Shown here in pieces: positions 52,092-61,368 of a stretch of DNA of 64,000 nt. The notes under the pieces were generated by a model that was not told the origin of the DNA, ran no database searches, and saw nothing but the letters and a program-made list of their open reading frames with translations. Each line of letters begins with the position of its first letter. Within the stretch, counting starts at the first letter, position 1. The DNA comes from Dyadobacter sp. LHD-138. GTDB taxonomy: Bacteria > Bacteroidota > Bacteroidia > Cytophagales > Spirosomataceae. The stretch covers positions 124,001 to 188,000 of the forward strand of contig NZ_JAVFVU010000004.1 in assembly GCF_030929615.1 (NCBI RefSeq). The letters are read 5' to 3'. Made by a program: the position numbers and the translations under genes.

Positions 52092-53276
52092 TTAGCTTAT
52101 CGTTCCAAGCGCGCTTACGAATGACTTCATTTCATCCATTGTACCGATACTCACACGAAGCCAGGGTTTGTTTTGAATATCAAATGCACGGCAAGAGATA
52201 TTTTTTGCAGCCAGTTTCGTCAGCATATCTTTTCCAGGCATGTTGATCGGGAAAATCACAAAGTTGGTGTAAGAAGGGATATATTTGTATCCCATTTTAT
52301 CAAGATTGGCAAGTAAATATGTTTTCGCTTCGTGGTTCAGTTTACGTGTCATGACCTGGAATTCGCTATCGTCGATTGCAGCAGAAGCAGCCGCGATTGA
52401 CGTATAGGAAATACCCATTCCGCCGCGTGTAATTTTTTCGATCTGCTTGATGAAAGCAGGCTGCGCAGCGATGTAACCAACACGGATACCAGCCATGCCC
52501 ATAATTTTTGAGAACGTACGGGCGACGATTACATTTTTGTTTTTCTGAAGCAATCCAACCATACTTTCAGTATCAGCACCAACCGCTAGTTCGATGTAAG
52601 CTTCGTCAACGAAAATAGGCACTTTCTCAGAAACGCGTGAACAGAAGTCTAGCAGATCTTTGCCTGTTGTGATTGCACCGGTTGGATTATTAGGGTTGCA
52701 TATGTAAACAAGTTTTGTGTCCTTATCAACAGCAGCTTCCATCGCTTTCAAATCGTGGGAATGGTTTTCTGTGACAGGAACGGCTTTCCATGTTGCACCA
52801 ACAGACTTGGCAACCTGGACCAATGACATATAACAAGGGTCAGCAGAAACGATATTTCCACCATGCATGAACAATACAAGGGCCACTTTTTCCAAAAGGT
52901 CAGAAGAGCCGGGGCCCATCATGATATAATCCTTGGAAACGCCTTCTTTTTTTGCGATTTTATCAACAAGGTCAGACATTTCTTTCCATGCGTAACGGTT
53001 TCCGCCCGCTACTGATTCGGCAACCGCTTTTTGAGCGCTTTTTGGTGGTCCGTATGGATTTTCGTTTGCGCCGATACGGATCATTTTAGAAAGATCTGGT
53101 TTTTTGTCCAGAAAATGTTCCCGTACCATCGGGCTACGGTAAATGCGGTTTTCAGGGTCAAGAGATAAGTCGGTATTTGCAAATGCTCCCATGCTCAAGT
53201 GAGGAGCAAGTGTCATACCACCAATAGCCATTAAGCCTGATTTTAACAAGTTGCGACGGTCGATTTTTTGAGTCAT
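52092..53276 (-). CDS. Tat-exported class I/II aminotransferase (HisC-like)
   Basis: A 394-residue PLP enzyme with a twin-arginine signal (KIDRRNLLKSGLMAIGG, then TLAPHLSMGA) and a HisC-like fold. PLP site: FSKIMGMAGIRVGY (Schiff-base lysine in FSK), ICNPNNPTGAITTG and FVDEAYIEL. An export signal is unusual for an aminotransferase: the folded, PLP-loaded enzyme would go through Tat to the periplasm. HisC itself is cytoplasmic, so a different substrate, perhaps a peptide- or nutrient-derived amino acid, is likely. Closely upstream is the SusCD block. Confidence 0.85.
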   Translation of the reverse strand: MTQKIDRRNLLKSGLMAIGGMTLAPHLSMGAFANTDLSLDPENRIYRSPMVREHFLDKKPDLSKMIRIGANENPYGPPKSAQKAVAESVAGGNRYAWKEMSDLVDKIAKKEGVSKDYIMMGPGSSDLLEKVALVLFMHGGNIVSADPCYMSLVQVAKSVGATWKAVPVTENHSHDLKAMEAAVDKDTKLVYICNPNNPTGAITTGKDLLDFCSRVSEKVPIFVDEAYIELAVGADTESMVGLLQKNKNVIVARTFSKIMGMAGIRVGYIAAQPAFIKQIEKITRGGMGISYTSIAAASAAIDDSEFQVMTRKLNHEAKTYLLANLDKMGYKYIPSYTNFVIFPINMPGKDMLTKLAAKNISCRAFDIQNKPWLRVSIGTMDEMKSFVSALGTIS

Positions 53277-53336
53277 TTTTGTTATTAAAGTTTAGTAATG
53301 GGAAGAGACAAGAAGGTATTTGGTAAGCGCTTAATA

Positions 53337-53912
53337 TTATTTCGCAGACACAGTTGCCTGGGAGAAACGGGTAAATGCAGTGCCTTTGTAGGTGCCGGAC
53401 CAGGTCAGTTTGATCAGGTCGCCTTTCCGCTGGATACGGTTTCCTTCAAAGCCAAGTGCCTTGTAGGAAGTCTTGAAAGTGACCAGTCCGCTTGCGTTGG
53501 ACGACAGGTTATCACCAAGTTTTCCTGCTGCTTTTAAAGCATCAGCACTGAATGTGAAGGTTTTTGAACCAAATTTTACGGTGTCTTTTTTTACCGTTTT
53601 GTTGATTTCGTAGTTGATTGTGATCTGAACATTGGGAGCAGGAATGGAGTCAATACCTTTTGATTTATCGAGTATTCTGCTTTTATCTAATTCTAACACT
53701 CGGGCAGAAAATGTTAACTCTGCCGCAGAGCTATCGTAGGTGACAGTAGATGTTTTTTCGATCGGATAACCGAAAGGAGCTCCTACAATATCAACAAGCA
53801 CCGGCGAAACGGTTGCGTCAACCCATGGGTCTTCTTCTTTGCAGGCCGAAACCGCAGCTCCGGCAAGCATTAAGATAGTAAAAATTTTGATATGTTTTTT
53901 TAATGACTTCAT
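53337..53912 (-). CDS. Lipoprotein of the SusCD locus, function unknown
   Basis: A 191-residue lipoprotein (signal MKSLKKHIKIFTILMLAGAA then VSACKEED; lipid cysteine at residue 24). The mature part is beta-rich: DSSAAELTFSARVLELDKSR, NVQITINYEINK, GKLGDNLSSNASGLVTFKT. Placed after SusD on the same strand with a short gap, it is probably a third, surface-exposed partner of the SusCD import complex, which often includes such glycan- or ligand-binding lipoproteins. No family name can be given. Confidence 0.72.
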   Translation of the reverse strand: MKSLKKHIKIFTILMLAGAAVSACKEEDPWVDATVSPVLVDIVGAPFGYPIEKTSTVTYDSSAAELTFSARVLELDKSRILDKSKGIDSIPAPNVQITINYEINKTVKKDTVKFGSKTFTFSADALKAAGKLGDNLSSNASGLVTFKTSYKALGFEGNRIQRKGDLIKLTWSGTYKGTAFTRFSQATVSAK

Positions 53913-53955
53913 TTTCAGTGTTTTTTAGTCTGTAATTTACTATAACTGATCCTGG

Positions 53956-55428
53956 TTATTCAACCCACCAAAGCTTGGTTTTCATATCGTCTTTACCTCC
54001 AAGCAATGCAACACCCGCTTCAACGCTGGTTTTGTTCAGGGAATATTCATTGGTCGAATAGGTGAAACGGGTAGGTAAAACACCGTCATTATTCAGTACT
54101 GCTCTTGGGTCTGGTGCCGGGAATACCGGTAATCCGGTACGGCGCCATTCGGTCCATGCTTCAATACCCTGGCCGAATAAGGCAACCCATTTTTGCTCCA
54201 TGATCTTAGCCTTTGTGGCTGTTCCGAGTTTTGCAAGGAAATCAGCCGTAGGCGTCAGGGCGTATTGTGTGAAAGACGCGTTAACCGCAGTTTTGAAATA
54301 AGCATCGGCATCTCCGATTATATCACCGTCAATCGCGGCCTCGGCCAGTATGAAGTTCAGTTCAGCGAACGTCATGATTACTTCCGGTGCCGTAGCTTTG
54401 GTGAAATAATTTCCGATGGTCGAGCTCGTCGCTAAAAAAGTGGTTGCTATGGCATCGGGTAAACCATTTGGGTGCCCCTGGTAAACGCCCGCTTTATTGG
54501 GATTGGCGTAGACCGTAATTCTGGTATCACCCATTGCGTTCATCTGATCCACCAGTGTTTTGCTCAAATTCCAGTCGGTACGTCCGCCCTGGATAATGAT
54601 CTGGTTCCACTCGTTATTGCTAGGCAAAACAGCGGAGCAGTTTAATTGCGCATTGTCTGCATTGGTAGTGAAAATCGGGTAAGTTTTAGCATCTGCAAGA
54701 ATTTCGGCGAAAACGGCTTTTGATTCAGCCGGTTTTTTCTTCGCCTGACGGTTGGCCAATCGCAAACGAAGCGAGTTGGCAAACTTTTTCCATTTCAAAA
54801 TATCACCATTGTAAACGATGTCTCCCGCAACCACCGGGCCTCCGACACTCAGCATGCTATTGGCTGTTTTCAGGTCCGAAAGCATGGCAGCGTAAACGGC
54901 TTCTTGAGAATCGTACTTTGGCGTATAAATCGGCGTGGTGGCTGTTCCCTGAATGGCCTCTGAATAAGGAATAGGGCCGTACATGTCAGTCAACAAAGAG
55001 AAAACCCAGGTTCTCATAACCATCGCAACACCTGCATAATTGGCGTTCGGTGTTGTGCCGTTGGGCATCGACATGGTGATAATTCTTTGGAAATTAACCT
55101 GCGCGTCGTTGTAAAAGCCTTTCCAGTTATTGTTCGTTACGGCAACAGAAACCGTATAGTCATCCCCTTCGTTGGAATAAATGTTACGTGTCAGATGCTG
55201 CATGTAAAGTTCTGCCGCATCAATGTTAATGCGTTCGAAGCGATCTCTGTGTCCCCAGTAGCGGTCGATCGAAGATTCCAGACCGGTAGTAAGCAGATAC
55301 TGGGCTTTAACCAGTGTCGGGTTGTTTGGGTTGGCGTTTATTTCTTCAAAATCCTTGGTGCAGCTGTTCATTGAGAACAATACGGCTGTCAGGGCAAGAA
55401 CCAGTGGCTTGTATGTTATTTTTCTCAT
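53956..55428 (-). CDS. SusD/RagB-family outer-membrane lipoprotein
   Basis: A 490-residue lipoprotein of the SusD-like 2 type: signal MRKITYKPLVLALTAVLFSM then NSCTKDF (lipid Cys23), the conserved opening FEEINANPNNPTLVKAQYLL, and helical TPR-like core with WKGFYNDAQVNFQ, and the late GIEAWTEWRRTGLPVFPAPD motif. It binds nutrient (glycan or peptide) on the cell surface and closes over the SusC channel. It is 38 bases behind SusC, so the pair is an operon. Members of this subgroup are sometimes tied to peptide or amino acid uptake, which would suit the exported aminotransferase nearby. Confidence 0.93.
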   Translation of the reverse strand: MRKITYKPLVLALTAVLFSMNSCTKDFEEINANPNNPTLVKAQYLLTTGLESSIDRYWGHRDRFERINIDAAELYMQHLTRNIYSNEGDDYTVSVAVTNNNWKGFYNDAQVNFQRIITMSMPNGTTPNANYAGVAMVMRTWVFSLLTDMYGPIPYSEAIQGTATTPIYTPKYDSQEAVYAAMLSDLKTANSMLSVGGPVVAGDIVYNGDILKWKKFANSLRLRLANRQAKKKPAESKAVFAEILADAKTYPIFTTNADNAQLNCSAVLPSNNEWNQIIIQGGRTDWNLSKTLVDQMNAMGDTRITVYANPNKAGVYQGHPNGLPDAIATTFLATSSTIGNYFTKATAPEVIMTFAELNFILAEAAIDGDIIGDADAYFKTAVNASFTQYALTPTADFLAKLGTATKAKIMEQKWVALFGQGIEAWTEWRRTGLPVFPAPDPRAVLNNDGVLPTRFTYSTNEYSLNKTSVEAGVALLGGKDDMKTKLWWVE

Positions 55429-55466
55429 AATGAAAGTCAGTTAGAAGTTCCCGATCAACAGGAGAA

Positions 55467-58400
55467 TTAGAATGAAAAGCTTAGGTTAACCCCCATACTT
55501 CTTGAACTTGGAAGCTGACCGTAGCCAAATCCTTGTGCATTTCCACCTTTCGAATCAAACTCCGGATCCACATGTGGTGTGTTTTTGAAGATCATCCAAA
55601 CGTTACGGCCAACCAGAGAAAGTTTAGCTGTCTGGAAGAATGTTTTCTTCAACAGGTGAGACGGTAGGCTGTATCCAAGCGTTAGTTCACGCAGCTTTAC
55701 ATAACTTGCATCAAAAATGGCTGCTTCATGATAGTTACGCGGGTTGTTGTAAGCGTAAAACTCTTTTGCAGGAATGATGATGTCGTTTTTAGCGAAACTT
55801 CCATCCGGCATTTGTTTAACACCGTTACCGATAACACCTTCTTCACGTCCAACAGCCGTTTCTTCATACTGACCCGTCCAGCGACCTGTTCCGGTTCCTT
55901 CGTCGAAGATATCGCCACCCATACGCACATCAACCAAAGCTGAAACGATTATGCCTTTGTACGTAAATGTGTTGGAAATACCTCCGGTCCAGTCCGGCTG
56001 GATGTTACCCAGTTTGATTGTGCCCGGTGCTACTTGTGGCAAACCGTTGGCGTAGATTACTTGTCCATCTGGTGAACGTAGCCATCCTTTACCGTAATAG
56101 GTACCATAAGCTTCGCCAATTCTGGCTTCGGAAGTCATACCTCGTTGTGTTGCAAGTGTATACGTTGTTAGTCCTTCCGCCAGTGCAACCACTTTGTTTT
56201 TGTTTTTGGCGAAGTTCACCGCGATATCCCATGAGAACCCATTAGATAACTTCACAGGATTGGCAGTTAACATGATTTCCACCCCTTTGTTGGTAATTTC
56301 ACCGGCGTTCAGCACACGGCTGTCGTATCCGCTTGCCTTTGAAATTTCAACCGCAAGAATCTGATCTTTTGTGCTCTGACTATAATAGGTCATATCAAGA
56401 CCGATTTTACCTTTGAAGAATCTCAGATCGGCTCCGAATTCTTTACCGGTTGTGATTTCAGGTTTCAGACCCGAATTAGCGATTTTCACAGCTTCGGAAA
56501 ACTTGCTCATGCTGCCATTCCACGAACCGTTTGCAGTAAAAGTTTGCTGTAAAGCGTAAGGATCTGCATCGTTACCAACCTGTGCCAAACTCGCACGAAC
56601 TTTGGCAAAACTCAAAACATTGCTTTTTACATCAAAAATATCGGTAAGAACTGCACTCAGCGAAACAGAAGGGTAGAAGTAAGAATTGTTGTTTTGGGGT
56701 AGTGTACTCGACCAGTCGTTTCTGGCAGTAATGTCCATAAACAATTGATTTCTCCATCCGATTTGGGCTGCACCAAATACGCTCTGGTTTTCAGATTTCG
56801 TGATCGTACTTTCGATCGTGTTCAAACTTGGAATGGAGTTGGCTGCGTTGTAAACACCATCCACCACCAGTTCTCCAACGGCGAAGTAATTTCTTTTGTA
56901 ATAGTTGGTTCTTTTGATCGCACCAGCCTGAACATTCAGAGAGAAATCTGGCGCCACATCCTTGTTGAATGTAAACATGATATCAGAGTTCGTTTCCTGG
57001 TTGCGCAGCACTTCCTCATTGTATCTGCCAGGCGTTTTTGTACCGTTACGCACTCTTTCAAAGTTGGTCACATTGATACGCGTATCACTCCATACGTCTG
57101 TTCCGCTGCGAAGCATTACACTCAGTGAAGGCAGAATTTTGTAGTTCAGCGCTATATTTCCAAGCAACCTGTCCTTGTCATTTCCACTGGTCAGTTTCTT
57201 TTGAGAGAAATAAGGGTTGGTGAAGAAGGTATGCTGCCAGTTTGGTGGATCTGTGTCGCCCGGGATCTGGTTGTGAACAGCCGTATACTGCTCATAGTTG
57301 CGAAGCTGTTTCCATGAAACATGTCTGTGCGACCAGATGAATTCCTGTCCGGAAGTGTAACCGCGGTTGTCAGCACCAGACTTGATGTATTCAGCGGAAA
57401 GTGTCACGCTGAAATTTTTTGTCAGGTTGTAGCCGGAGTTGATTTTAAAGTTATACCGGTGGAAATCGTTGTAGTAAGCGATACCACTTTGTTTTGTATG
57501 ACCGAGTCCCAAACGGAAGTAACCCTGATCATTGCCGCCTGCAACGGCAATGCTGTTCGAAACAGTGCTGCCAGTGTTCCAGAATTCGTCCCAGTTGTTT
57601 GGCTGCGGGGTTAATGGCGCCACATCATTTCCTGTCCACCATTGTCTTACCAGGCGGCCGTCCATCGGCGCGCCCCAGCTTTCATCCGTTCCTTCTGTTC
57701 CGGAAAGAGGTGCATTAGGGCCGTAAGCTGCACGGTATTGCTGAATTTCAAGAGGGTCAGTGATCGAGCCGCTCCATCCGTCATGATACCAGGTTCTGTA
57801 ACCATTTCCGCCACCATAGGTGTTCTGGAATTTAGGTTTGATCCATGGGCGTTCAAAAGTGACGTTGGAGTTAACTTCAACACCAATTCCTTTCGTGCCT
57901 TTGCCATTTTTTGTTGTGATCAGAATAACCCCGTTTGCTGCACGTGAACCATAAAGGGCTGCTGCATTCGGGCCTTTTAAAACAGAAATATCTTTGATGT
58001 TGTCGGGGTTTACTTCTGACATGCCGCCACCATATTGGTTTGATGCAGAAGTTGCGGAGGCCTGTTGCATAGGCACACCGTCAATAACGATCAGGGGCTG
58101 GTTGTTTCCGGAAATGGAACCGGCACCGCGAATCTGGATGGTTGAACCACTGCCAGGTCCGCCGTTTGACTGGATTCTTACCCCGGCAATTTTACCTGAA
58201 AGTGCGTTTGCCACGTTTGTGGAGCGTGATTCGGTAAGGCTCGCACCTTTAACTTCCTGAACTGTATAACCTAATGCTTTTCGCTCTCGCTCAATACCAA
58301 AAGCTGTTACAACAACTTCGGCAAGCTGGCGGGTGTCCGCATCTAATTTTATGTCGAAAACAGATTGATTCCCGATTGGAACCTCCTTAATTAAAAAACC

Positions 58401-58625
58401 AACGTAAGAAATAACCAAAACGCCGTCGCCCGGAATTGTAAATTTAAATTTACCGTCCGCGTCCACGTTTGTTCCTGTGTTAGAGCCCTTGTAGATAATC
58501 GAAGCGCCCGCTAATCCCAGACCGTCATCGGCCGCAGTTACCTTTCCACTTATTTCACGCGTTTGGGCATTTGCCAATGTAGAAAAGAGAGAGGCCCATA
58601 AGAATAATAGTAAAATTTTACGCAT
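55467..58625 (-). CDS. SusC/RagA-family TonB-dependent transporter
   Basis: A 1052-residue outer-membrane receptor from the ATG at 58625 (MRKILLLFLWASLFSTLANA signal). Domain order: carboxypeptidase-regulatory-like domain (REISGKVTAADDGLGLAGAS), plug with the SusC-type segment ADTRQLAEVVVTAFGIERER and NGVILITTKNGK, then a 22-strand barrel ending SRSMGVNLSFSF. It imports large nutrients with TonB energy and pairs with SusD just downstream. A longer frame to 58829 adds 68 residues that run through the structured leader and are not a signal peptide. Confidence 0.95.
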   Translation of the reverse strand: MRKILLLFLWASLFSTLANAQTREISGKVTAADDGLGLAGASIIYKGSNTGTNVDADGKFKFTIPGDGVLVISYVGFLIKEVPIGNQSVFDIKLDADTRQLAEVVVTAFGIERERKALGYTVQEVKGASLTESRSTNVANALSGKIAGVRIQSNGGPGSGSTIQIRGAGSISGNNQPLIVIDGVPMQQASATSASNQYGGGMSEVNPDNIKDISVLKGPNAAALYGSRAANGVILITTKNGKGTKGIGVEVNSNVTFERPWIKPKFQNTYGGGNGYRTWYHDGWSGSITDPLEIQQYRAAYGPNAPLSGTEGTDESWGAPMDGRLVRQWWTGNDVAPLTPQPNNWDEFWNTGSTVSNSIAVAGGNDQGYFRLGLGHTKQSGIAYYNDFHRYNFKINSGYNLTKNFSVTLSAEYIKSGADNRGYTSGQEFIWSHRHVSWKQLRNYEQYTAVHNQIPGDTDPPNWQHTFFTNPYFSQKKLTSGNDKDRLLGNIALNYKILPSLSVMLRSGTDVWSDTRINVTNFERVRNGTKTPGRYNEEVLRNQETNSDIMFTFNKDVAPDFSLNVQAGAIKRTNYYKRNYFAVGELVVDGVYNAANSIPSLNTIESTITKSENQSVFGAAQIGWRNQLFMDITARNDWSSTLPQNNNSYFYPSVSLSAVLTDIFDVKSNVLSFAKVRASLAQVGNDADPYALQQTFTANGSWNGSMSKFSEAVKIANSGLKPEITTGKEFGADLRFFKGKIGLDMTYYSQSTKDQILAVEISKASGYDSRVLNAGEITNKGVEIMLTANPVKLSNGFSWDIAVNFAKNKNKVVALAEGLTTYTLATQRGMTSEARIGEAYGTYYGKGWLRSPDGQVIYANGLPQVAPGTIKLGNIQPDWTGGISNTFTYKGIIVSALVDVRMGGDIFDEGTGTGRWTGQYEETAVGREEGVIGNGVKQMPDGSFAKNDIIIPAKEFYAYNNPRNYHEAAIFDASYVKLRELTLGYSLPSHLLKKTFFQTAKLSLVGRNVWMIFKNTPHVDPEFDSKGGNAQGFGYGQLPSSRSMGVNLSFSF

Positions 58626-58680
58626 GGGAAATCCGGTTAAATTAATTAGGTGAGTACTAATGCAGCGTGGGTAAAAAAAG

Positions 58681-58750
58681 TTATGGCTGTGGTGTCCACG
58701 TTTCTGTGCGCCGCACACACTTTCGCATGGACAGAACAGCACAGCCATAA
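58681..58750 (-). promoter_or_regulatory. Long hairpin in the susC leader
   Basis: On the minus strand TTATGGCTGTG pairs with CACAGCCATAA (11 bp, perfect), enclosing GTCCATG / CGTGGAC (7 bp with one G-U) and an apical TGTGC-GGC-GCACA hairpin, with internal loops between. The structure ends 55 bases before the susC start. It has the look of a cis-acting RNA switch or a site for RNA-based control. It does not fit a known riboswitch class that I can recall. Confidence 0.55.
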
Positions 58751-59362
58751 GCTTACAAAACTGCTTTTCCGGAAAGCAATACCCTCTTAATCGAGGACAA
58801 ACAGCGGGGTCGTCGCCAAATGCCGGCATGGCAGGTCAGCAGTCGACAAAATTGTTTGTCCACGTTGACGGGTAATCAATTGTAAATAGAATATCGTAAA
58901 AAGGCAGAACTTCTTTTTAGACAGGCGCGGCCTGGCAACTCAAGATGATCATGTTCCCCTTCTTACATTCGGATATATTCATGTGCGGCTGGAATATATC
59001 TGGCAGTTAAGAAGTTTAGTCATTCGTTTAATGACATTTCAAATATACTGACAAAGAGAATAAATGCAAGAGAATAAATTTAAAAATTGAAATTTTTTGC
59101 AATAATAATTGGTTTGTTGGCTTTATGGGAGAATATTATTGTAATATATCTATATTTAATGACAATAAACTTACTTTGATCCAATCTGTGTACTTAATAG
59201 ACTTGTTGTGTGGTAGGTAATTGTTCTTTTATATAAGTTTTTATTTTAATGATTTGTCATTTATTTTTTGTTGTAATTTATTTTTTAGGTTATAAATTTC
59301 AATAGTATTGTTAATTTTTTTGTAATAGCTTTAAAAATAAGTTTTGTTTATGGTTGAAATGA
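58751..59362. other. Long non-coding region between susC and the amidase gene
   Basis: About 610 bases. The half near susC is GC-rich leader; the half near 59000-59360 is strongly AT-rich (long T and A runs). No gene, tRNA or repeat is apparent. A promoter for susC must lie here, and its exact place is not obvious. Confidence 0.5.
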
Positions 59363-59391
59363 AAAAAGGATCACGCTATGTGATCCTTTTT
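59363..59391 (-). terminator. Terminator after the N-carbamoylputrescine amidase gene
   Basis: A perfect 12-bp stem (AAAAAGGATCAC / GTGATCCTTTTT, 5-base loop). On the minus strand it is followed by a T-rich tail, 30 bases past the stop codon at 59421. Confidence 0.88.
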
Positions 59392-59420
59392 GAATATGGG
59401 AATAGTTACATTTTTAGAGC

Positions 59421-60335
59421 TTATTTTCCGTCAATGTAGCGGCTTAAAATAGGTTTGTAAGAATCCACTCTTCTGTCCCGGAAGAAAGGCCAGGTTGTCC
59501 GGTAATGATCCAGTTTTTGCAGATCAAGTTCTTCTACATGTACCGTTTCGTCGGTATGGGAAGCCAGATACAATAACCTTCCATGCGGATTGGCGATAAA
59601 GGATCCGCCCCAGAATTGCTGGTCAGCTTCACGGCCTACACGGTTGACCGAAACCACATAAACGCCGTTGGCTACGGCGTGGCTGCGTTGGATGGTTTGC
59701 CAGGCACCGTATTGTTCGTCGTTAATCACCGGATCGGTTTCATTGGTATCCCAGCCAATAGCGGTAGGGTAGAAAAGAATTTCCGCACCCATTAAGCTGG
59801 TAATACGCGCAGCTTCCGGATACCACTGATCCCAACAGATCAGCACACCGATTTTTGCAAATTTGGTATTGAAAATGCGATATCCATTGGTGTCAGATTC
59901 TTCGCTTGATGCGTCGCCCGGCGAAGCGTCGCCCGGTGTGAAATAGAATTTTTCGTAGTATCCCGGATCATCAGGGATATGCATTTTACGGTATTTACCA
60001 AGATAACGTCCGTCTGCATCCAGCACGGCCGTGGTGTTATGATAAAGTCCATGCGCACGTTTTTCGAACAAAGAAGCAATAATGATCACGCCAAGTTCTT
60101 TGGCCAGACTGCCCAGAGACTCAGTGGAAGGGCCTGGGATGGCTTCCGCGAGTTCAAAGTTTTTGTGATCTTCCACATCACAAAAGTATAAGGATTTGAA
60201 AAGCTCCTGAAGGCAGATTACCTGCGCACCTTTGGAAGCAGCCTCGCGGATTTTATTTTTAGCCTTTTCGAAATTCCCTTCTACGTCGGCGGAACAGCTC
60301 ATTTGAACGATTCCGATATTTACTTTCTTGTTCAT
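59421..60335 (-). CDS. aguB: N-carbamoylputrescine amidase
   Basis: A 304-residue carbon-nitrogen hydrolase that releases CO2 and ammonia from N-carbamoylputrescine to give putrescine. Glu-Lys-Cys triad: Glu in CLQELFKSLYF, Lys in LGKYRKMHIPDD and Cys in IGVLICWDQWYPEAAR. It completes the pathway started by agmatine deiminase at 48987. An unusual tail follows the FTPGD motif: GDASPGDASSEESDTNG, including a five-residue tandem duplication encoded by two 15-base copies at 59908-59922 and 59923-59937. This loop lies just before the beta strand leading to the catalytic cysteine. Confidence 0.93.
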   Translation of the reverse strand: MNKKVNIGIVQMSCSADVEGNFEKAKNKIREAASKGAQVICLQELFKSLYFCDVEDHKNFELAEAIPGPSTESLGSLAKELGVIIIASLFEKRAHGLYHNTTAVLDADGRYLGKYRKMHIPDDPGYYEKFYFTPGDASPGDASSEESDTNGYRIFNTKFAKIGVLICWDQWYPEAARITSLMGAEILFYPTAIGWDTNETDPVINDEQYGAWQTIQRSHAVANGVYVVSVNRVGREADQQFWGGSFIANPHGRLLYLASHTDETVHVEELDLQKLDHYRTTWPFFRDRRVDSYKPILSRYIDGK

Positions 60336-60381
60336 TCAATAAAAGTTATGATATCTTAATGGAGCAACGGTTTGAAAAACA

Positions 60382-61368
60382 CTATTTACGATATGGAAGT
60401 TCTTTGATGTCAAAATCAAAGGAGAGCTGGTTCATACAATTGAAATGTTTTTTCGGACATGCTTTAAAGCCGATTTTGGAACATGGCCTGCAATCCAGAT
60501 TGTTGTTTTCTATCACCTCAAAGGCTGTTTTATAAGGATACATGCCAAAAGCGGGGACGGTATTGCCCCAAATGGAATAAACCTTTTTCTTAAAGGCAGA
60601 AGCTACGTGCATCAGACCGGTATCGTGTGAAAAAACAATCATCGATTGTTCCACCAGTGAGGCCGACTGATTGAAGTTATATTTTCCGCAGCCATTGAAT
60701 ACCAGCTGATCGCCCAGGGCCCTTACTATTTCTTCGCCCGCTTCGAAATCTTCTTTGCCACCGAGCAATATGATCGGGAAATTGATTTTACGACATAACT
60801 CAATCATCCGCGGCACAGGCAGTTTCTTGGTCGTATGTTGTCCGCCGATGGCATAAGCTACAAATTTTTTCCGGTGTGTTTCCGGAATCCAGTCTCTTTC
60901 GACCTTATCCTTGTATGGAATAAAGTAATCCAGGCCGAGATCATCGTTGATGATGTTCAGTGGTTTCACTGTATCAAGATATCGGTCGACAATGTGGATA
61001 TCCGGCAGATAATTTATTTTGAACTGTGTCTGCAACCATTTTTGTATGTTCAGCTTTTTAAAACTATACGAGCGTTTGAACAGCGCCAGCTTGATATGCA
61101 GCGTGCGCAGGTTGGTATGAAGATCAATAATATAATCAAAGTTTTCAGCGCGAAGCACTTTGATAATCGCATTGAGGCTGCCGTCGAGCAGCCAGGTTTT
61201 GTCTATATAAGGATTGTCTTCAAGTAAAAAACCGAATTTCTTTTTTGTGAGATAGTGAATTTCGGCATTCGGATATTGCTGCTTCAAACAACGTACAACG
61301 GGTGTAGTCAGGACAATATCACCAATGGATGAAAAGCGGAGGATTAAAAACTTAACAGGTTTGTTCAC
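60382..61368 (-). CDS. Glycosyltransferase family 9 protein (heptosyltransferase-like)
   Basis: A 328-residue GT9 enzyme: FLILRFSSIGDIVLTTPVVR at the N terminus, YIIDLHTNLRT, FVAYAIGGQHTTKKLP, PIILLGGKEDFEAGEEI and the late IVFSHDTGLMHVASAF. GT9 members add heptose or related sugars to the LPS core. The C terminus has a cysteine-rich patch (LDCRPCSKIGFKACPKKHFN) typical of Bacteroidota members. Its start overlaps the stop of the acyltransferase gene upstream by 4 bases (ATGA type), so the two are translationally coupled. Confidence 0.9.
   Translation of the reverse strand: MNKPVKFLILRFSSIGDIVLTTPVVRCLKQQYPNAEIHYLTKKKFGFLLEDNPYIDKTWLLDGSLNAIIKVLRAENFDYIIDLHTNLRTLHIKLALFKRSYSFKKLNIQKWLQTQFKINYLPDIHIVDRYLDTVKPLNIINDDLGLDYFIPYKDKVERDWIPETHRKKFVAYAIGGQHTTKKLPVPRMIELCRKINFPIILLGGKEDFEAGEEIVRALGDQLVFNGCGKYNFNQSASLVEQSMIVFSHDTGLMHVASAFKKKVYSIWGNTVPAFGMYPYKTAFEVIENNNLDCRPCSKIGFKACPKKHFNCMNQLSFDFDIKELPYRK

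Noticed and set aside
58640-58960. Possible cobalamin riboswitch ahead of susC (a GACCTGCC string resembles the B12 box)
   Set aside because: The other conserved cobalamin elements are missing and the long hairpin does not fit that fold.
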